A stretch of 64,000 nt of DNA from JAOUEA01 sp963821935 (GCA_963821935.1 CAWGFM010000004.1:248001-312000); one strand, 5' to 3'. Positions 36,801 to 44,844 are shown, counted from the stretch's first letter. A program made the numbers and translations. Notes: generated by a model from the sequence alone, not told the origin.

Positions 36801-37187
36801 GTGGTGCACGCCTACATCTTGATCCAGACGGAGGTGGGGAAGGCCGCAGCCGTCGCCGACGAGGTTCGCGCCATCAGCGGTGTCGCTGAGGCCGAGGATG
36901 TGACCGGCCCCTACGACGTCATCGTGCGAGCCGAGGCGAACACGGTCGACGACCTGGGCAAGCTGGTGGTGGCCCGGATCCAGGCGGTGGAGGGCATCAC
37001 CCGCACCCTCACGTGCCCGGTGGTGCACCTGCTAGCAGGGGTCAGGCTTCCAGTTCCCTCGCGGTCGTGCCCTTGGCGCGCTCCAGCTCGTGGCGTTCCA
37101 TCGCCAGCTCGATCAACCGCTCCACCAGATCCTGGTAGGCCAGGCCGCTCGCCTGCCACAGCTTCGGGTACATCGAGATCGACGTGA
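36801..37187 (+). CDS. Lrp/AsnC ligand-binding domain protein with run-on C-terminus
   Basis: Residues 1-77 are a stand-alone AsnC-type sensor domain (VHAYILIQTEVGKA, GPYDVIVRAEANTVDDL, TLTCPVVH). Such proteins usually stop right after VVHL. Here the frame runs on for about 50 residues rich in Pro, Arg and Ser across the 3' end of ddl on the other strand. A TAG lies one base out of frame just after VVHL (37034-37036). A single-base indel would restore the normal length, so the run-on is a probable mutation or sequencing indel. GTG at 36801 or 36804 is the start. Confidence 0.75.
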   Translation: MVHAYILIQTEVGKAAAVADEVRAISGVAEAEDVTGPYDVIVRAEANTVDDLGKLVVARIQAVEGITRTLTCPVVHLLAGVRLPVPSRSCPWRAPARGVPSPARSTAPPDPGRPGRSPATASGTSRST

Positions 37188-38157
37188 AACCGGGGATCGT
37201 GTTGATCTCGTTGATGAACACGTCCTCGCCCCGCACGAAGAAATCGACCCGTGCCATCCCCCAGCATTCGATGGCCTGGAACGCCGTGACGGCGGTCCGT
37301 TGGATACGCGCCAGCAGCTCGGGCGGCAGGTCCGCGGGGATCAGCAGCTGCGCGCCGTCCTCGTCCAGGTACTTGGACGCGTAGTCGTAGAACTCGTGCC
37401 CCTTCGGCACGATCTCCCCGCACGTCGAGGCAACCGGCTCGTCGTTGCCCAGCACCGCGCACTCGATCTCTCGCATGCCTTCAAGGCCTCGCTCCACCAC
37501 GGCCTTGCGCGCGTAGCGGAACGACTCCGCCATGCCGGCCGCGAGCGCATCGGGCGAATGCACTTTGGAGATGCCCACACTCGATCCGAGGGTGGCCGGC
37601 TTCGTGAACACGGGGTACCCGAGAGCCTCGACGCGCGCGGCGACGCCTTCGGCGTCCTCGTTCCATTCGGGCTCCCGAACGACCTCCCATGGCAGCAGTA
37701 GCAGACCGGCCGCGGCGAACAACACCTTCTGCACCGCCTTGTCCATGCCGACGGCTGAGCCCAGCACACCCGCGCCTACGTACGGCACACCGGCCAGCTC
37801 GAGCAGCCCTTGGACCGCGCCATCCTCGCCCATCGGTCCGTGGAGCACGGGCACGACGACATCGATCGAGGCACGACTGCCGTCAGCTGCCACCATCTCC
37901 CGAGCAGCCCCCTCGGCGGACAGCTCGATCGCCACGCCCGACCCCTCCGTGACCTCCGGCAGCCGGCCCGCCTCGGCGGGCAACGCCGGCGGCCCGGCCA
38001 GGAGGTGCCAGCGCCCCTGGCGCGTGATGCCGACCGGCATGACGTCGAAGCGCTCGGGGTCGAGCGCATCCATCACCGAACGAGCCGATATGCAGCTGAT
38101 CTCGTGCTCGGCCGAACGACCGCCGAACAGCACCACGACGCGCGTGCGCCGGCTCAT
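37042..38157 (-). CDS. ddl: D-alanine--D-alanine ligase
   Basis: Joins two D-alanines for peptidoglycan precursors. The 371-residue ATP-grasp protein has VLFGGRSAEHEISCISA at the N-terminus, HGPMGEDGAVQGLLE, PYVGAGVLGSAVGMDK and the ATP/Mg site ARVDFFVRGEDVFINEINTIPGFT. The ATG at 38157 overlaps the TGA of the trans-sulfuration gene. Active-site spacing is normal. The C-terminus is overlapped by the run-on of the AsnC-domain gene. Confidence 0.97.
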   Translation of the reverse strand: MSRRTRVVVLFGGRSAEHEISCISARSVMDALDPERFDVMPVGITRQGRWHLLAGPPALPAEAGRLPEVTEGSGVAIELSAEGAAREMVAADGSRASIDVVVPVLHGPMGEDGAVQGLLELAGVPYVGAGVLGSAVGMDKAVQKVLFAAAGLLLLPWEVVREPEWNEDAEGVAARVEALGYPVFTKPATLGSSVGISKVHSPDALAAGMAESFRYARKAVVERGLEGMREIECAVLGNDEPVASTCGEIVPKGHEFYDYASKYLDEDGAQLLIPADLPPELLARIQRTAVTAFQAIECWGMARVDFFVRGEDVFINEINTIPGFTSISMYPKLWQASGLAYQDLVERLIELAMERHELERAKGTTARELEA

Positions 38158-39338
38158 ACCTTCTCCAAGGCCCGGGCCATGTCGTCGAGGATGTCGGCCC
38201 CATCTTCCAGACCCAGGCTGATGCGGACCAAACCGTCGGCGATACCGGCCGCACGCCGGGCGCCGGGATCCATCTGTCGGTGCGTCGTGGACGCCGCGTG
38301 TCCCACCAGGGTATGGCTCCCTCCGAGGCTGGTCGCGACCCATGCCAGCTCCAACGCGTCGCAGAACCGCTGACCGCCGTCCACACCTCCGGCGACCTCG
38401 ACCGCCAGCATGCCGCCGGCTCCACGACCCAGCTCGCGCACCGCGACCGCGTGGTGCGGATGGGACGCCAGCCCGGGATACCAGACGCGCTCCACTTTCT
38501 CGTGCCCTTCCAGGAACGCCGCCAGCACCATGGCGTTCTGGCTGTGCCGGTCCATGCGCAGCGCCAAGGTCATCAGTCCGCGCAGACAGAGCCACGCTTC
38601 GAAGGGCGCCATGGTGCCGCCGGTGTCGATCGCGACATCGCGCAGCAGCGACCTGCCCTGCTCGGTCGTGCAGACCACGCCACCGATCAGGTCGTGATGA
38701 CCTCCGATGTACTTGGTCGCCGAATGCATCACGAAGTCGAAGCCCCATCCGGCAGGTGTGCAGAGGTAGGGCGAGGCGAACGTGTTGTCGACCGAGGCCG
38801 GCACGCCGGCCTCGCGGCAGAGCGCGCCGAGCGCCTCCAGGTCGGCCACCGACACGGTGGGGTTCGCGATCGTCTCGGCGTGGAACAGCGCTGCGCCGGG
38901 CAGCGCTTCGCGCACCGCGTCGAGGTCGTGAGGGTTCACCATGTCGACGGTGACGCCCATGCGCGGGAACACCTTGGTGGCTAGGGAGTAGGTGCCGCCG
39001 TAGAGCTCGCTGGAGACCACCAACCGGTCGCCCGCGCGCACGTGCGCCGAAAAGACGGTGTGGATCGCGGCCATGCCCGACGCGAACCCGAAGGCAGCCT
39101 CGGTGCCCTCCAGGGCGGACATCTGCGATTCGAACGCGGCCACCGTGGGATTGCCGAACCCGCGCGTGTAGGTGTAGCCATCCTTGCGGAACGAGATCGT
39201 CTCGGCGTAGTCCTCGGACGAGTCGAACCGGAACGTGGACGTCTGGAAGATGGGCACGCTGGGGGCTTCCTGCTCCACGGACGGCCGCGCCCCGTGCACC
39301 GCCCTCGTGGAGAACCCTCGGGTGGTGTCGTCCCTCAC
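38154..39338 (-). CDS. Trans-sulfuration family PLP enzyme (cystathionine gamma-synthase/methionine gamma-lyase type)
   Basis: Cys/Met metabolism PLP enzyme of 394 residues. The PLP lysine is in MHSATKYIGGHHD near residue 207. Also visible are YTRGFGNPTV, SGMAAIHTV, SSELYGGTYSL, and RISLGLEDGADILDD near the end. Members split into cystathionine gamma-synthase, gamma-lyase, O-acetylhomoserine sulfhydrylase and methionine gamma-lyase; sequence reading alone does not decide. Its coupling to ddl is unusual for a sulfur gene. Confidence 0.9.
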   Translation of the reverse strand: MRDDTTRGFSTRAVHGARPSVEQEAPSVPIFQTSTFRFDSSEDYAETISFRKDGYTYTRGFGNPTVAAFESQMSALEGTEAAFGFASGMAAIHTVFSAHVRAGDRLVVSSELYGGTYSLATKVFPRMGVTVDMVNPHDLDAVREALPGAALFHAETIANPTVSVADLEALGALCREAGVPASVDNTFASPYLCTPAGWGFDFVMHSATKYIGGHHDLIGGVVCTTEQGRSLLRDVAIDTGGTMAPFEAWLCLRGLMTLALRMDRHSQNAMVLAAFLEGHEKVERVWYPGLASHPHHAVAVRELGRGAGGMLAVEVAGGVDGGQRFCDALELAWVATSLGGSHTLVGHAASTTHRQMDPGARRAAGIADGLVRISLGLEDGADILDDMARALEKV

Positions 39339-39348
39339 ACCCGCCAGC

Positions 39349-40023
39349 CTAGCCGGGCGATGCCCAGCGCGCGGGATACCGCTCGCGAAGGTCCTCCACC
39401 AACGACGTCAGCACGGCCATGAGCTCGGCGGTCATCGCGCGGAGCGCGTCATGATCGCCGGCCCGCTCCCGGCCGGCCGACAGATCGATCGGATCGCCCG
39501 CGCGGAGCCACACGGGCCGGCCGAACTTCAGGCTCCCCCGTCCCGACTTCTGCCAGACGGCCTGCGACCCCCAGCTCGCCAGCGGGATGATGGGGACACC
39601 GCTGGCCAGCGACAGCCGGACGGTGCCGGTCCTGCCCTGCATCGGAAGGTGGTCGGCCCGCGTGGTGACCGTCCCCTCCGGATAGATCACGACGACCTCT
39701 CCTTCCGTGAGCGCGCGCTGGGCCTGGAGCAGCGGCGCCTGGCCGCGTGAGCCGCGGTCGACCCGGATCTGCTTGGCCCCCCGGAACGCCGAGCCAACGA
39801 CCGGGATCTCGAACAGCTCACCCTTCGCCAGGAATCGTGGACGACGCCCCGCCTTCATCACGAAGCGGGCGTTGGCCAGCGGGTCCAGATACGACAGGTG
39901 GTTGCACGCCACGATCGCCGGGCCGGTGAGCGGGATGCGATCCAGACCCTCCAGCTTCCAGTCGAACCAGAGGGTGACCGGCGGGATCGAGACCGCCTTC
40001 GCCAGCTGGTACCAGGGTTCCAG
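39349..40023 (-). CDS. 1-acyl-glycerol-3-phosphate acyltransferase (PlsC-like), probable CTG start
   Basis: Membrane-associated acyltransferase of phospholipid synthesis. Motif I NHLSYLD (His42, Asp47) and motif III YPEGT are present. No ATG, GTG or TTG lies between the in-frame stop of bioY (40029) and motif I; the first such codon is the GTG in IVACNH, which would remove the N-terminal membrane-binding part. A CTG at 40023 has a GGGAGGA site 7 bases upstream and gives LEPWYQLAKAV followed by WFDWKLEGLDRIP, normal for the family. The product is then 224 residues. Confidence 0.85.
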   Translation of the reverse strand: MEPWYQLAKAVSIPPVTLWFDWKLEGLDRIPLTGPAIVACNHLSYLDPLANARFVMKAGRRPRFLAKGELFEIPVVGSAFRGAKQIRVDRGSRGQAPLLQAQRALTEGEVVVIYPEGTVTTRADHLPMQGRTGTVRLSLASGVPIIPLASWGSQAVWQKSGRGSLKFGRPVWLRAGDPIDLSAGRERAGDHDALRAMTAELMAVLTSLVEDLRERYPARWASPG

Positions 40024-40026
40024 CGC

Positions 40027-40659
40027 TCAATCCTCCCGATCTGACCGAGCAGGAGGAGAGAAGCGCTTCATGGCTGCCCACGCGGCGGGGAGCAGGCCCG
40101 CGGCGGCAAGGAGTTTCACCGTGTCCCCGATCACGAACGGGTACAGGCCCAGCTCGAGACCCTGCTGCAGGGGGAGGTCGGCAGCCGCCATCAGCCAGGG
40201 GACGCCGCACAGGTAGATCGCGATCGAACCGAGCAGCATCGCCCCGATCGAGCTGCGCACCGAGCGGTCCCAGCCACGCCGACTGAGCCAGCCGACCACG
40301 CCGGCCGCCACCACGAAGCCCCACAGGTACCCGCCCGTGGCGGCCGCCAGCTGCAGCACCTGCGGCCCCGTATCGTGCGTGCCGTCCTCGTTGGGCGCCA
40401 GCGCCGGCAGCCCCGCCACCGCGTACGCGAGGTAGAGGAGCACCGTGACCGCGCCCAGACCCGGCCCGTAGGCCGCGCCCACCAGCAGCACCCCCAGCGT
40501 CTGGCCGGTGATCGGCACCGGGGTGAACGGCAGCGTGAACGCGATCTGTGCGAGCCCGGCGATGAGCAGGCTTCCCACGACGGCACACGCCACCTGGAAG
40601 GCGACCCGCGCACCCAGGCGAGACCGCGGCGGGGCCAGGGAGAGCGCGATGGTCGACAC
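40027..40659 (-). CDS. bioY: Biotin transporter BioY
   Basis: Substrate-binding membrane protein of the ECF-type biotin uptake system, 210 residues with about six membrane helices. The signature PFTPVPITGQTLGVLLVGA lies near residue 50, followed by GPGLGAVTVLLYLA. No ECF ATPase or EcfT is nearby; solitary BioY proteins can work alone or share an ECF module encoded elsewhere. GTG at 40659 is the likely start. Same strand as the acyltransferase, whose start it nearly touches. Confidence 0.93.
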   Translation of the reverse strand: MSTIALSLAPPRSRLGARVAFQVACAVVGSLLIAGLAQIAFTLPFTPVPITGQTLGVLLVGAAYGPGLGAVTVLLYLAYAVAGLPALAPNEDGTHDTGPQVLQLAAATGGYLWGFVVAAGVVGWLSRRGWDRSVRSSIGAMLLGSIAIYLCGVPWLMAAADLPLQQGLELGLYPFVIGDTVKLLAAAGLLPAAWAAMKRFSPPARSDRED

Positions 40660-40734
40660 GAGCGGGTCGTCCTCCTCCGAGTCAGCCAAGGGACCGGCCG
40701 AGCCTACATCGCGAGGTGGGCTAGGCTCGCCATC

Positions 40735-41379
40735 GTGCGTGCGATCGCCCTGCCCGTGAAGGCCCTCGAGGAAGCCAAGACCCGTCTGGATCCGCTGCTC
40801 AGTCCGTTCGAACGGGCGGCGCTCACCTTGGCGATGCTGGAGGACGTGCTCGACGCCACGACCGGGCTCGGGGGCTGGGACACCTGGGTGATCTCTCCCG
40901 ACGAGGCGGTGTTGGAGGTGGCAATGATGCGCGGCGTGCACGCGATCCCCGAGGACACGCCTCCGCTGGGCAGCGCCGTCCGCCAGCTCGAGGAGGAGGC
41001 CGCCGCTCGCGACGCCGAGGTGCTGGCGGTGCTGCTCCCCGACACACCGCTGGTCACCACCGCCTCGCTCACGCGGGCGTTGCACACCCTGGGCGCGGTG
41101 GTCATGGCTCCGTCGGCCGACGAAGGGGGCACCAACCTGCTCGTGCGGCGACCGCCCTCGGCGATCGCCGCGAGGTTCGGGCACGATTCCTACCGCCGGC
41201 ACCTGCAGGCGGCCGCAGAGGCCGACGTGCCAACGGCGGTCGTGGAGATCCCGGAGCTGGCCTTCGACCTGGACCTTCCGAGCGATATCCTCACGGTGTT
41301 GGAGGCCGACCGCCGTGGACGCACGCATGAGGTGTGCATGGAGCTGGACGCGAAGGCTCGCCTGACCGCGGCGCCGTAG
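40735..41379 (+). CDS. cofC: 2-phospho-L-lactate / PEP guanylyltransferase (CofC/FbiD)
   Basis: Nucleotidyltransferase that makes the activated three-carbon precursor of cofactor F420. It has 214 residues starting with RAIALPVKALEEAKTRLDPLLS, the family N-terminus, with LAVLLPDTPLVT and MAPSADEGGTNLLVRRP following. This implies that the organism makes F420, typical for actinobacteria. GTG at 40735 places the conserved block at the N-terminus. No other F420 gene is in the window. Confidence 0.92.
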   Translation: MRAIALPVKALEEAKTRLDPLLSPFERAALTLAMLEDVLDATTGLGGWDTWVISPDEAVLEVAMMRGVHAIPEDTPPLGSAVRQLEEEAAARDAEVLAVLLPDTPLVTTASLTRALHTLGAVVMAPSADEGGTNLLVRRPPSAIAARFGHDSYRRHLQAAAEADVPTAVVEIPELAFDLDLPSDILTVLEADRRGRTHEVCMELDAKARLTAAP

Positions 41380-41413
41380 GAACCGAACCGCATCGACGAC
41401 CGAGGAGCCGAGC

Positions 41414-41623
41414 GTGGCGCAGGGCACGATCAAGCACTGGGACGAGCAGGCCAGGACCGGCACGCTCCTCATGGACGACCGCACCGAGGTGGCGATCGAC
41501 TCCGCGTCCATCGACGGGTCCAACATCCGCACCCTGCGCCTCGGGCAGCGCGTGCGGTTCGAGATGACCGAGCCGCAAGGTTCCCCGCTGGCCCGCGAGC
41601 TCCGCTTGGTGACCTTCGAATAG
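41414..41623 (+). CDS. Cold-shock-domain-like small protein
   Basis: A 69-residue protein beginning GTIKHWDEQARTGTLLMDDRTEV, a beta-barrel pattern like the cold-shock domain but with divergent RNP motifs (no KGFGFI/VFVH). It probably binds single-stranded nucleic acid. GTG start at 41414. It is convergent with the HU gene, whose stop lies 4 bp away. Confidence 0.75.
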   Translation: MAQGTIKHWDEQARTGTLLMDDRTEVAIDSASIDGSNIRTLRLGQRVRFEMTEPQGSPLARELRLVTFE

Positions 41624-41627
41624 CGGG

Positions 41628-41921
41628 TCAGGACGGGGACGAAGAATCCAGAACCTGCTCGCGGAACTCCTTGCCCGGCGTGAACGAGGGCAGATCACGC
41701 GCCGGCACCACGATCGGCACGTCGGGCTTGCGAGGGTTCCGGGCGATGCGCTCGTTCCGGTGCTTGCGCTCGAACGTTCCGAAGTCGGCCAGCGTCACCC
41801 GTTCGCCGCGGATCACCGACGCGCGGACCGAATCGATCGCTGCGTCGACCACGCGCCCGACGTCGGCTTTCGACAAGCCGGTCCGCTTGGATACCTCGGC
41901 GACCAAGCCACCCTTGTTCAT
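41628..41921 (-). CDS. hup: HU-family DNA-binding protein
   Basis: Nucleoid protein of 97 residues that bends DNA. It begins MNKGGLVAEVSKRTGLSKADV and carries VTLADFGTFERKHRNERIARNPR, the HU/IHF signature and DNA-binding arm. A good promoter lies at 41963-41992. Convergent with the cold-shock-like gene. Confidence 0.95.
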   Translation of the reverse strand: MNKGGLVAEVSKRTGLSKADVGRVVDAAIDSVRASVIRGERVTLADFGTFERKHRNERIARNPRKPDVPIVVPARDLPSFTPGKEFREQVLDSSSPS

Positions 41922-41962
41922 GGTCGTCCCTCCCGAACGATCGTGGTCGGAGCGTGCACGTC

Positions 41963-41992
41963 ACCGTAGTCGCCCGGCGGCGTCGCGGTCAA
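41963..41992 (-). promoter_or_regulatory. Putative promoter of the HU gene
   Basis: On the minus strand: TTGACC, an 18-bp spacer and TACGGT, about 45 bp before the HU start at 41921. The same -10 hexamer and spacer length occur before the secreted-protein genes at 48943 and 54422. Confidence 0.55.
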
Positions 41993-42054
41993 ACGGCCGG
42001 TCCGTCGAAGGAAGTTGCGCCGCAGACTGGAAGCGGCTTTCCGGGCCGAGCCGA

Positions 42055-42792
42055 TCAGCCGGTCTGGATCACGACGCTGGCGATGTCGCCGACGAAGTAG
42101 TCACAGGTGATCTGGACCTGGTCGCAGTTCCGCTTGCCGGCGATGGTCAAGGGCACGTCGTTGTGGATCCTGCCGGTGGTTCCCCGGACGATGCGCGTGT
42201 ACCGCCCGTCCACCGTCATGCTGACGCGGTTGGCGGTGCGCTCGCAGCGCACCTTGTGCCAGCGGCCATCGTTCAACCGCCTGCCCCCGGACTTGACCGC
42301 CCTGCTCAGCACGCCGCCGCTCGCCGAACGCCCCCGGAACAGGCACGTCAGCCTGCCCTTGGGGATCTCCCACTTGAAGTACCCGCCCTGGGCCCCCGAC
42401 TGACCTTTCTGGATGATGTTGCCGTAGGTCCTCGTGGTGCGGAACCTGATGGTGACCGCGAAATCGCGGTTGCCTGGATTGAGGCGGTTGTCGTCGACCT
42501 TGATCAGTCGCTGCGGCTCCGGTGGATCCTTGGGATGCTTGTCGCGCCAATGGTAGAAGGTGACCCCACCGGACTTGACCCCGGGCACCACCGACGTGCC
42601 GATGGACCCATCGATGTTGTGCCCACTGCTGTCGTGCATGACCGTGGCCTTCTTGCCCTCGTCCATGCGCCAACGAGCCAGCGTCTGGGTCGCCACCGCC
42701 CCCGCGGGAGCGGTGGAGGAAACGAGGAAAGCGACAACGGCGACCATGGTGACGGCCATCGCACCGAGCGTCTGTGATCGGGTTCGCATCAT
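42055..42792 (-). CDS. Secreted LamG/concanavalin-like domain protein
   Basis: A 245-residue secreted protein. The signal peptide runs to about residue 34 (cleavage near PAGAVA). The mature part is one LamG/Laminin_G_3-type jelly roll: WRMDEGKKATVMHDSSGH, FAVTIRFRTTRTYGNIIQKGQ and WHKVRCERTANRVSMTVDG. Such domains bind carbohydrates or proteins at the cell surface. Start is the ATG pair at 42792/42789. It lies just outside the left end of the island, 43 bp from the att repeat. Confidence 0.85.
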   Translation of the reverse strand: MMRTRSQTLGAMAVTMVAVVAFLVSSTAPAGAVATQTLARWRMDEGKKATVMHDSSGHNIDGSIGTSVVPGVKSGGVTFYHWRDKHPKDPPEPQRLIKVDDNRLNPGNRDFAVTIRFRTTRTYGNIIQKGQSGAQGGYFKWEIPKGRLTCLFRGRSASGGVLSRAVKSGGRRLNDGRWHKVRCERTANRVSMTVDGRYTRIVRGTTGRIHNDVPLTIAGKRNCDQVQITCDYFVGDIASVVIQTG

Positions 42793-42834
42793 GGAGGTTG
42801 TCGTGGCGATACACTCGGGCCCCGACCGGATGAA

Positions 42835-42877
42835 ACACGGTGGCCCGTGGTGTAACGGTAGCACGACTGACTCTGGA
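42835..42877 (+). repeat. attL-like copy: 5' half of tRNA-Gln
   Basis: Forty-three bases identical to 57098-57140. The tRNA part begins at 42841 and runs through acceptor strand, D arm and anticodon loop (CTCTGGA). The next five bases (ACAGT) nearly complete the anticodon stem, then the sequence departs: there is no matching acceptor tail or clear T arm. It is therefore a tRNA fragment, not a functional gene. A TACACT element at 42810 could be the remains of the original tRNA promoter. Confidence 0.8.
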
Positions 42878-42993
42878 ACAGTACCCACTTTGCGGTGTGC
42901 CACCTGCGGTTTCAAGAGGTGAACGCCGAGCGGTGCAGCCCGAGTTATCTGGTGAAACTCGCTAGTCCTGTGCCTTCACCCTCGCCTGAGAGA

Positions 42994-43166
42994 TCAGGCC
43001 TCGGCCACGCCCCGCACGCCAAGCCGAGTCGACGACTCCTCGACGACCTTCTCCAGGTCCCCAAGGTTCCCGTCGTCGCTGATGATGGTTTCCGCCCAGC
43101 ATCATCCTCAGCGTTAGCCCGGATCATCCGTTCCAGTTCCCGACGTACATCCCCGATCGACGGCAT
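42994..43166 (-). pseudogene. Small hypothetical gene with one frameshift
   Basis: ATG at 43166 gives MPSIGDVRRELERMIRANAEDDAG. A different frame then gives SDDGNLGDLEKVVEES followed by STRLGVRGVAEA and a TGA at 42994. The join needs a one-base change near 43090. As joined it would be an acidic helical protein of about 56 residues. No family recognised. Confidence 0.5.
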
Positions 43167-43234
43167 GGAGGGACGCTAGCGCCTGTCAGCGTCATGGGAA
43201 CGGCTAGCCCCCTCGCTCGATCCGCCGCAGGCGC

Positions 43235-43654
43235 TTAGTTCACCGCTGCGACGTGCGTGAAGCCTGCAAACCTTCCGACGGAAACAACCGCCCCGGCGTC
43301 TCCTAGTGCGGCGGCCTTCTGGCGCAGCTGGTCGAGCGCCCTCTCGCTCGGTCGCCCGTAACATTCGATCCCGGTCAGTGTGACCAAGTGCGCAAGCTTG
43401 CGGAACTCACCGCCCCCGATCTCCATGTGGTGCTCCAGCGATTCCGAATCGGGATGGACCGCCACGACGGTCATCCTCGCCGCTTCTTCATCGATGTAGA
43501 AGCCGTAGGTCATCAACCGTGACTCGTGGGCGTCGATGAACTCGACGAGTCGTTCGACACCTGCCTTGAGTTGGTCGATCGAGTCCTCTCGGATATGGGA
43601 ATGGTCGATGTAGACGATTGGTTCGGAGCTGCCGGCTGTCCCGTGACCCGACAT
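43235..43654 (-). CDS. Hypothetical protein, possible dimeric alpha-beta barrel (ABM-like)
   Basis: A 139-residue cytoplasmic protein. ATG at 43654 follows a GGGGAGG site. Segments PIVYIDHSHIREDSIDQLK, LMTYGFYIDEEAARMTVVAV and HPDSESLEHHMEI have the alternating pattern of the ferredoxin-like ABM/EthD fold: a His-rich first strand, then a helix with a regular period. No catalytic residue can be assigned. First gene inside the left end of the island. Confidence 0.65.
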   Translation of the reverse strand: MSGHGTAGSSEPIVYIDHSHIREDSIDQLKAGVERLVEFIDAHESRLMTYGFYIDEEAARMTVVAVHPDSESLEHHMEIGGGEFRKLAHLVTLTGIECYGRPSERALDQLRQKAAALGDAGAVVSVGRFAGFTHVAAVN

Positions 43655-43755
43655 GGGACCTCCCCTCGATGCGAGCGGGCGATCGATGTGCGTATCAGCC
43701 TGCGACGACGCTAGCACTTGCCGTCCCGACAGCGTCCACCTCAGCGGATGACGTG

Positions 43756-43967
43756 ATGGCTGGCGGTGAGATTGTCTGGCTGGCCGAGGGCCAGAGCTAC
43801 CGGTGGGGGTATGCCTTGGACCCGCCTACTACGGTATTTGGGATCGACATCAAGCCGGTGCTGCTCTGAAAAGATTCCCCTACGTCGAGCATGGAAAGTC
43901 CGAAGCTGAGGCCCGCTTCAATGACCTGGAACTACGCGACGGCGAGAATCAGGGGGGACTCTCATGA
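43756..43967 (+). pseudogene. Small hypothetical gene with one frameshift
   Basis: From ATG 43756 the frame reads EIVWLAEGQSYRWGYALDPP and ends soon after. The +1 frame continues as YYGIWDRHQAGAALKRFP, then HGKSEAEARFNDLELRDGEN, and its TGA (43965-43967) overlaps the ATG of the next gene as ATGA. The protein-like content on both sides and the coupled stop argue for a single original gene of about 70 residues with a one-base loss near 43830. Confidence 0.5.
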
Positions 43968-44221
43968 GTCCGGTAAGGAGATCATTCCGCCAGAACGTCA
44001 AGCTGGCACTCCAGGCACGGAAGACGGCGGAAGCGGCTCCTGAAGCCTGGGGTGCGGGTCAGCACTTTGGCAAGACGTATCTCGACGGGTACCTGGAAGT
44101 ATTGGGCGATGCGGGCCTCCTGACTAAGGCTTCACCACGGATGCCATCTCCTCCTGAGATAGACGAGATGCGCGAGGAAGCCAACGATCTATTGGCGGCT
44201 GCGGGTCATAGTCGGCGATGA
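43964..44221 (+). CDS. Hypothetical protein
   Basis: An 85-residue basic, then acidic protein: RRSFRQNVKLALQARKTAE at the start, a middle HFGKTYLDGYLEVLGDAGLL, and an acidic helix IDEMREEANDLLAAAGHSRR at the end. No family recognised. It is coupled at both ends by ATGA overlaps (to the broken gene upstream and the methyltransferase downstream), so the three form one translation unit. Confidence 0.6.
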   Translation: MSPVRRSFRQNVKLALQARKTAEAAPEAWGAGQHFGKTYLDGYLEVLGDAGLLTKASPRMPSPPEIDEMREEANDLLAAAGHSRR

Positions 44222-44838
44222 TGGGGAGCATGCTCGACCCTATCGAGACGGCCGGCGGACCAATGCGGATTCGGCAAGGCGACGAAGTGGACGAGTACTC
44301 GACAGGTGAGTACCGATGGTGGCATCTAACCGGGCCAGGGCCTGAGCTGGATGAAGCGGTCGCGGGCGGTTGGTTTCCAACCGGTGGACGGGTACTTGAC
44401 CTGGGGTGCGGCGCTGGTTCAGAAGCTGCTTGGTTGTCGGCCTCCGGGGCAACGGTCGTGGGAATCGACGTTTCGCTGAGTGCGTTATCGCTTGCTCGGG
44501 AACAGGCAAGTGATCCAACATTCGTTGCGGCTGACGCCACCTTGCTGCCGTTCGCGCCATCCAGTTTCGACGCGGCTCTCGATCGGGGATGCTTCCACTA
44601 CCTGTCCGCCTTGGTTCGCGCCAGCTACGTCGACGAACTGGCCAGAGTCCTGCGACCGGAATCTCCCTTCCTCCTTCGAGCGTGTCTCACCTCAGCAGGG
44701 GTCCCCAACTCGATCGATGCTGCCGTCATCCGGTCATGCTTCAGCGGTTGGGCCATCGATGGGATCAGACAGCGATCCATCCCGAGCGACACGCGTCCCA
44801 TGCCCGCCCTCGTCTGCCGATTTCGCTCCCCAAGGTGA
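44218..44838 (+). CDS. SAM-dependent methyltransferase
   Basis: Class I methyltransferase of 206 residues. Motif I is VLDLGCGAGSEAAWL, the acidic end of strand 2 is VVGIDVS, and motif IV-like LDRGCFHYL carries an RGC in place of the frequent N/D-PPY, as in thiopurine-like small-molecule methyltransferases. Substrate unknown. Start overlaps the previous stop (ATGA). Confidence 0.82.
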   Translation: MMGSMLDPIETAGGPMRIRQGDEVDEYSTGEYRWWHLTGPGPELDEAVAGGWFPTGGRVLDLGCGAGSEAAWLSASGATVVGIDVSLSALSLAREQASDPTFVAADATLLPFAPSSFDAALDRGCFHYLSALVRASYVDELARVLRPESPFLLRACLTSAGVPNSIDAAVIRSCFSGWAIDGIRQRSIPSDTRPMPALVCRFRSPR

Positions 44839-44844
44839 TAGTCA

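Noticed and set aside
40021..40035. Stop-codon readthrough fusing bioY to the acyltransferase
   Set aside because: The two are in the same frame with one TGA between them, but a good ribosome site sits just before the CTG, and BioY and PlsC are not known as a fusion.
40660..41532. The upstream extension of the bioY frame to 41532
   Set aside because: It is antisense to cofC and the cold-shock-like gene and has no protein-like content before the GTG at 40659.
42841..42910. A second functional tRNA-Gln at the left repeat
   Set aside because: After the anticodon stem the sequence lacks the acceptor 3' strand and a clear T arm, so no cloverleaf can form.
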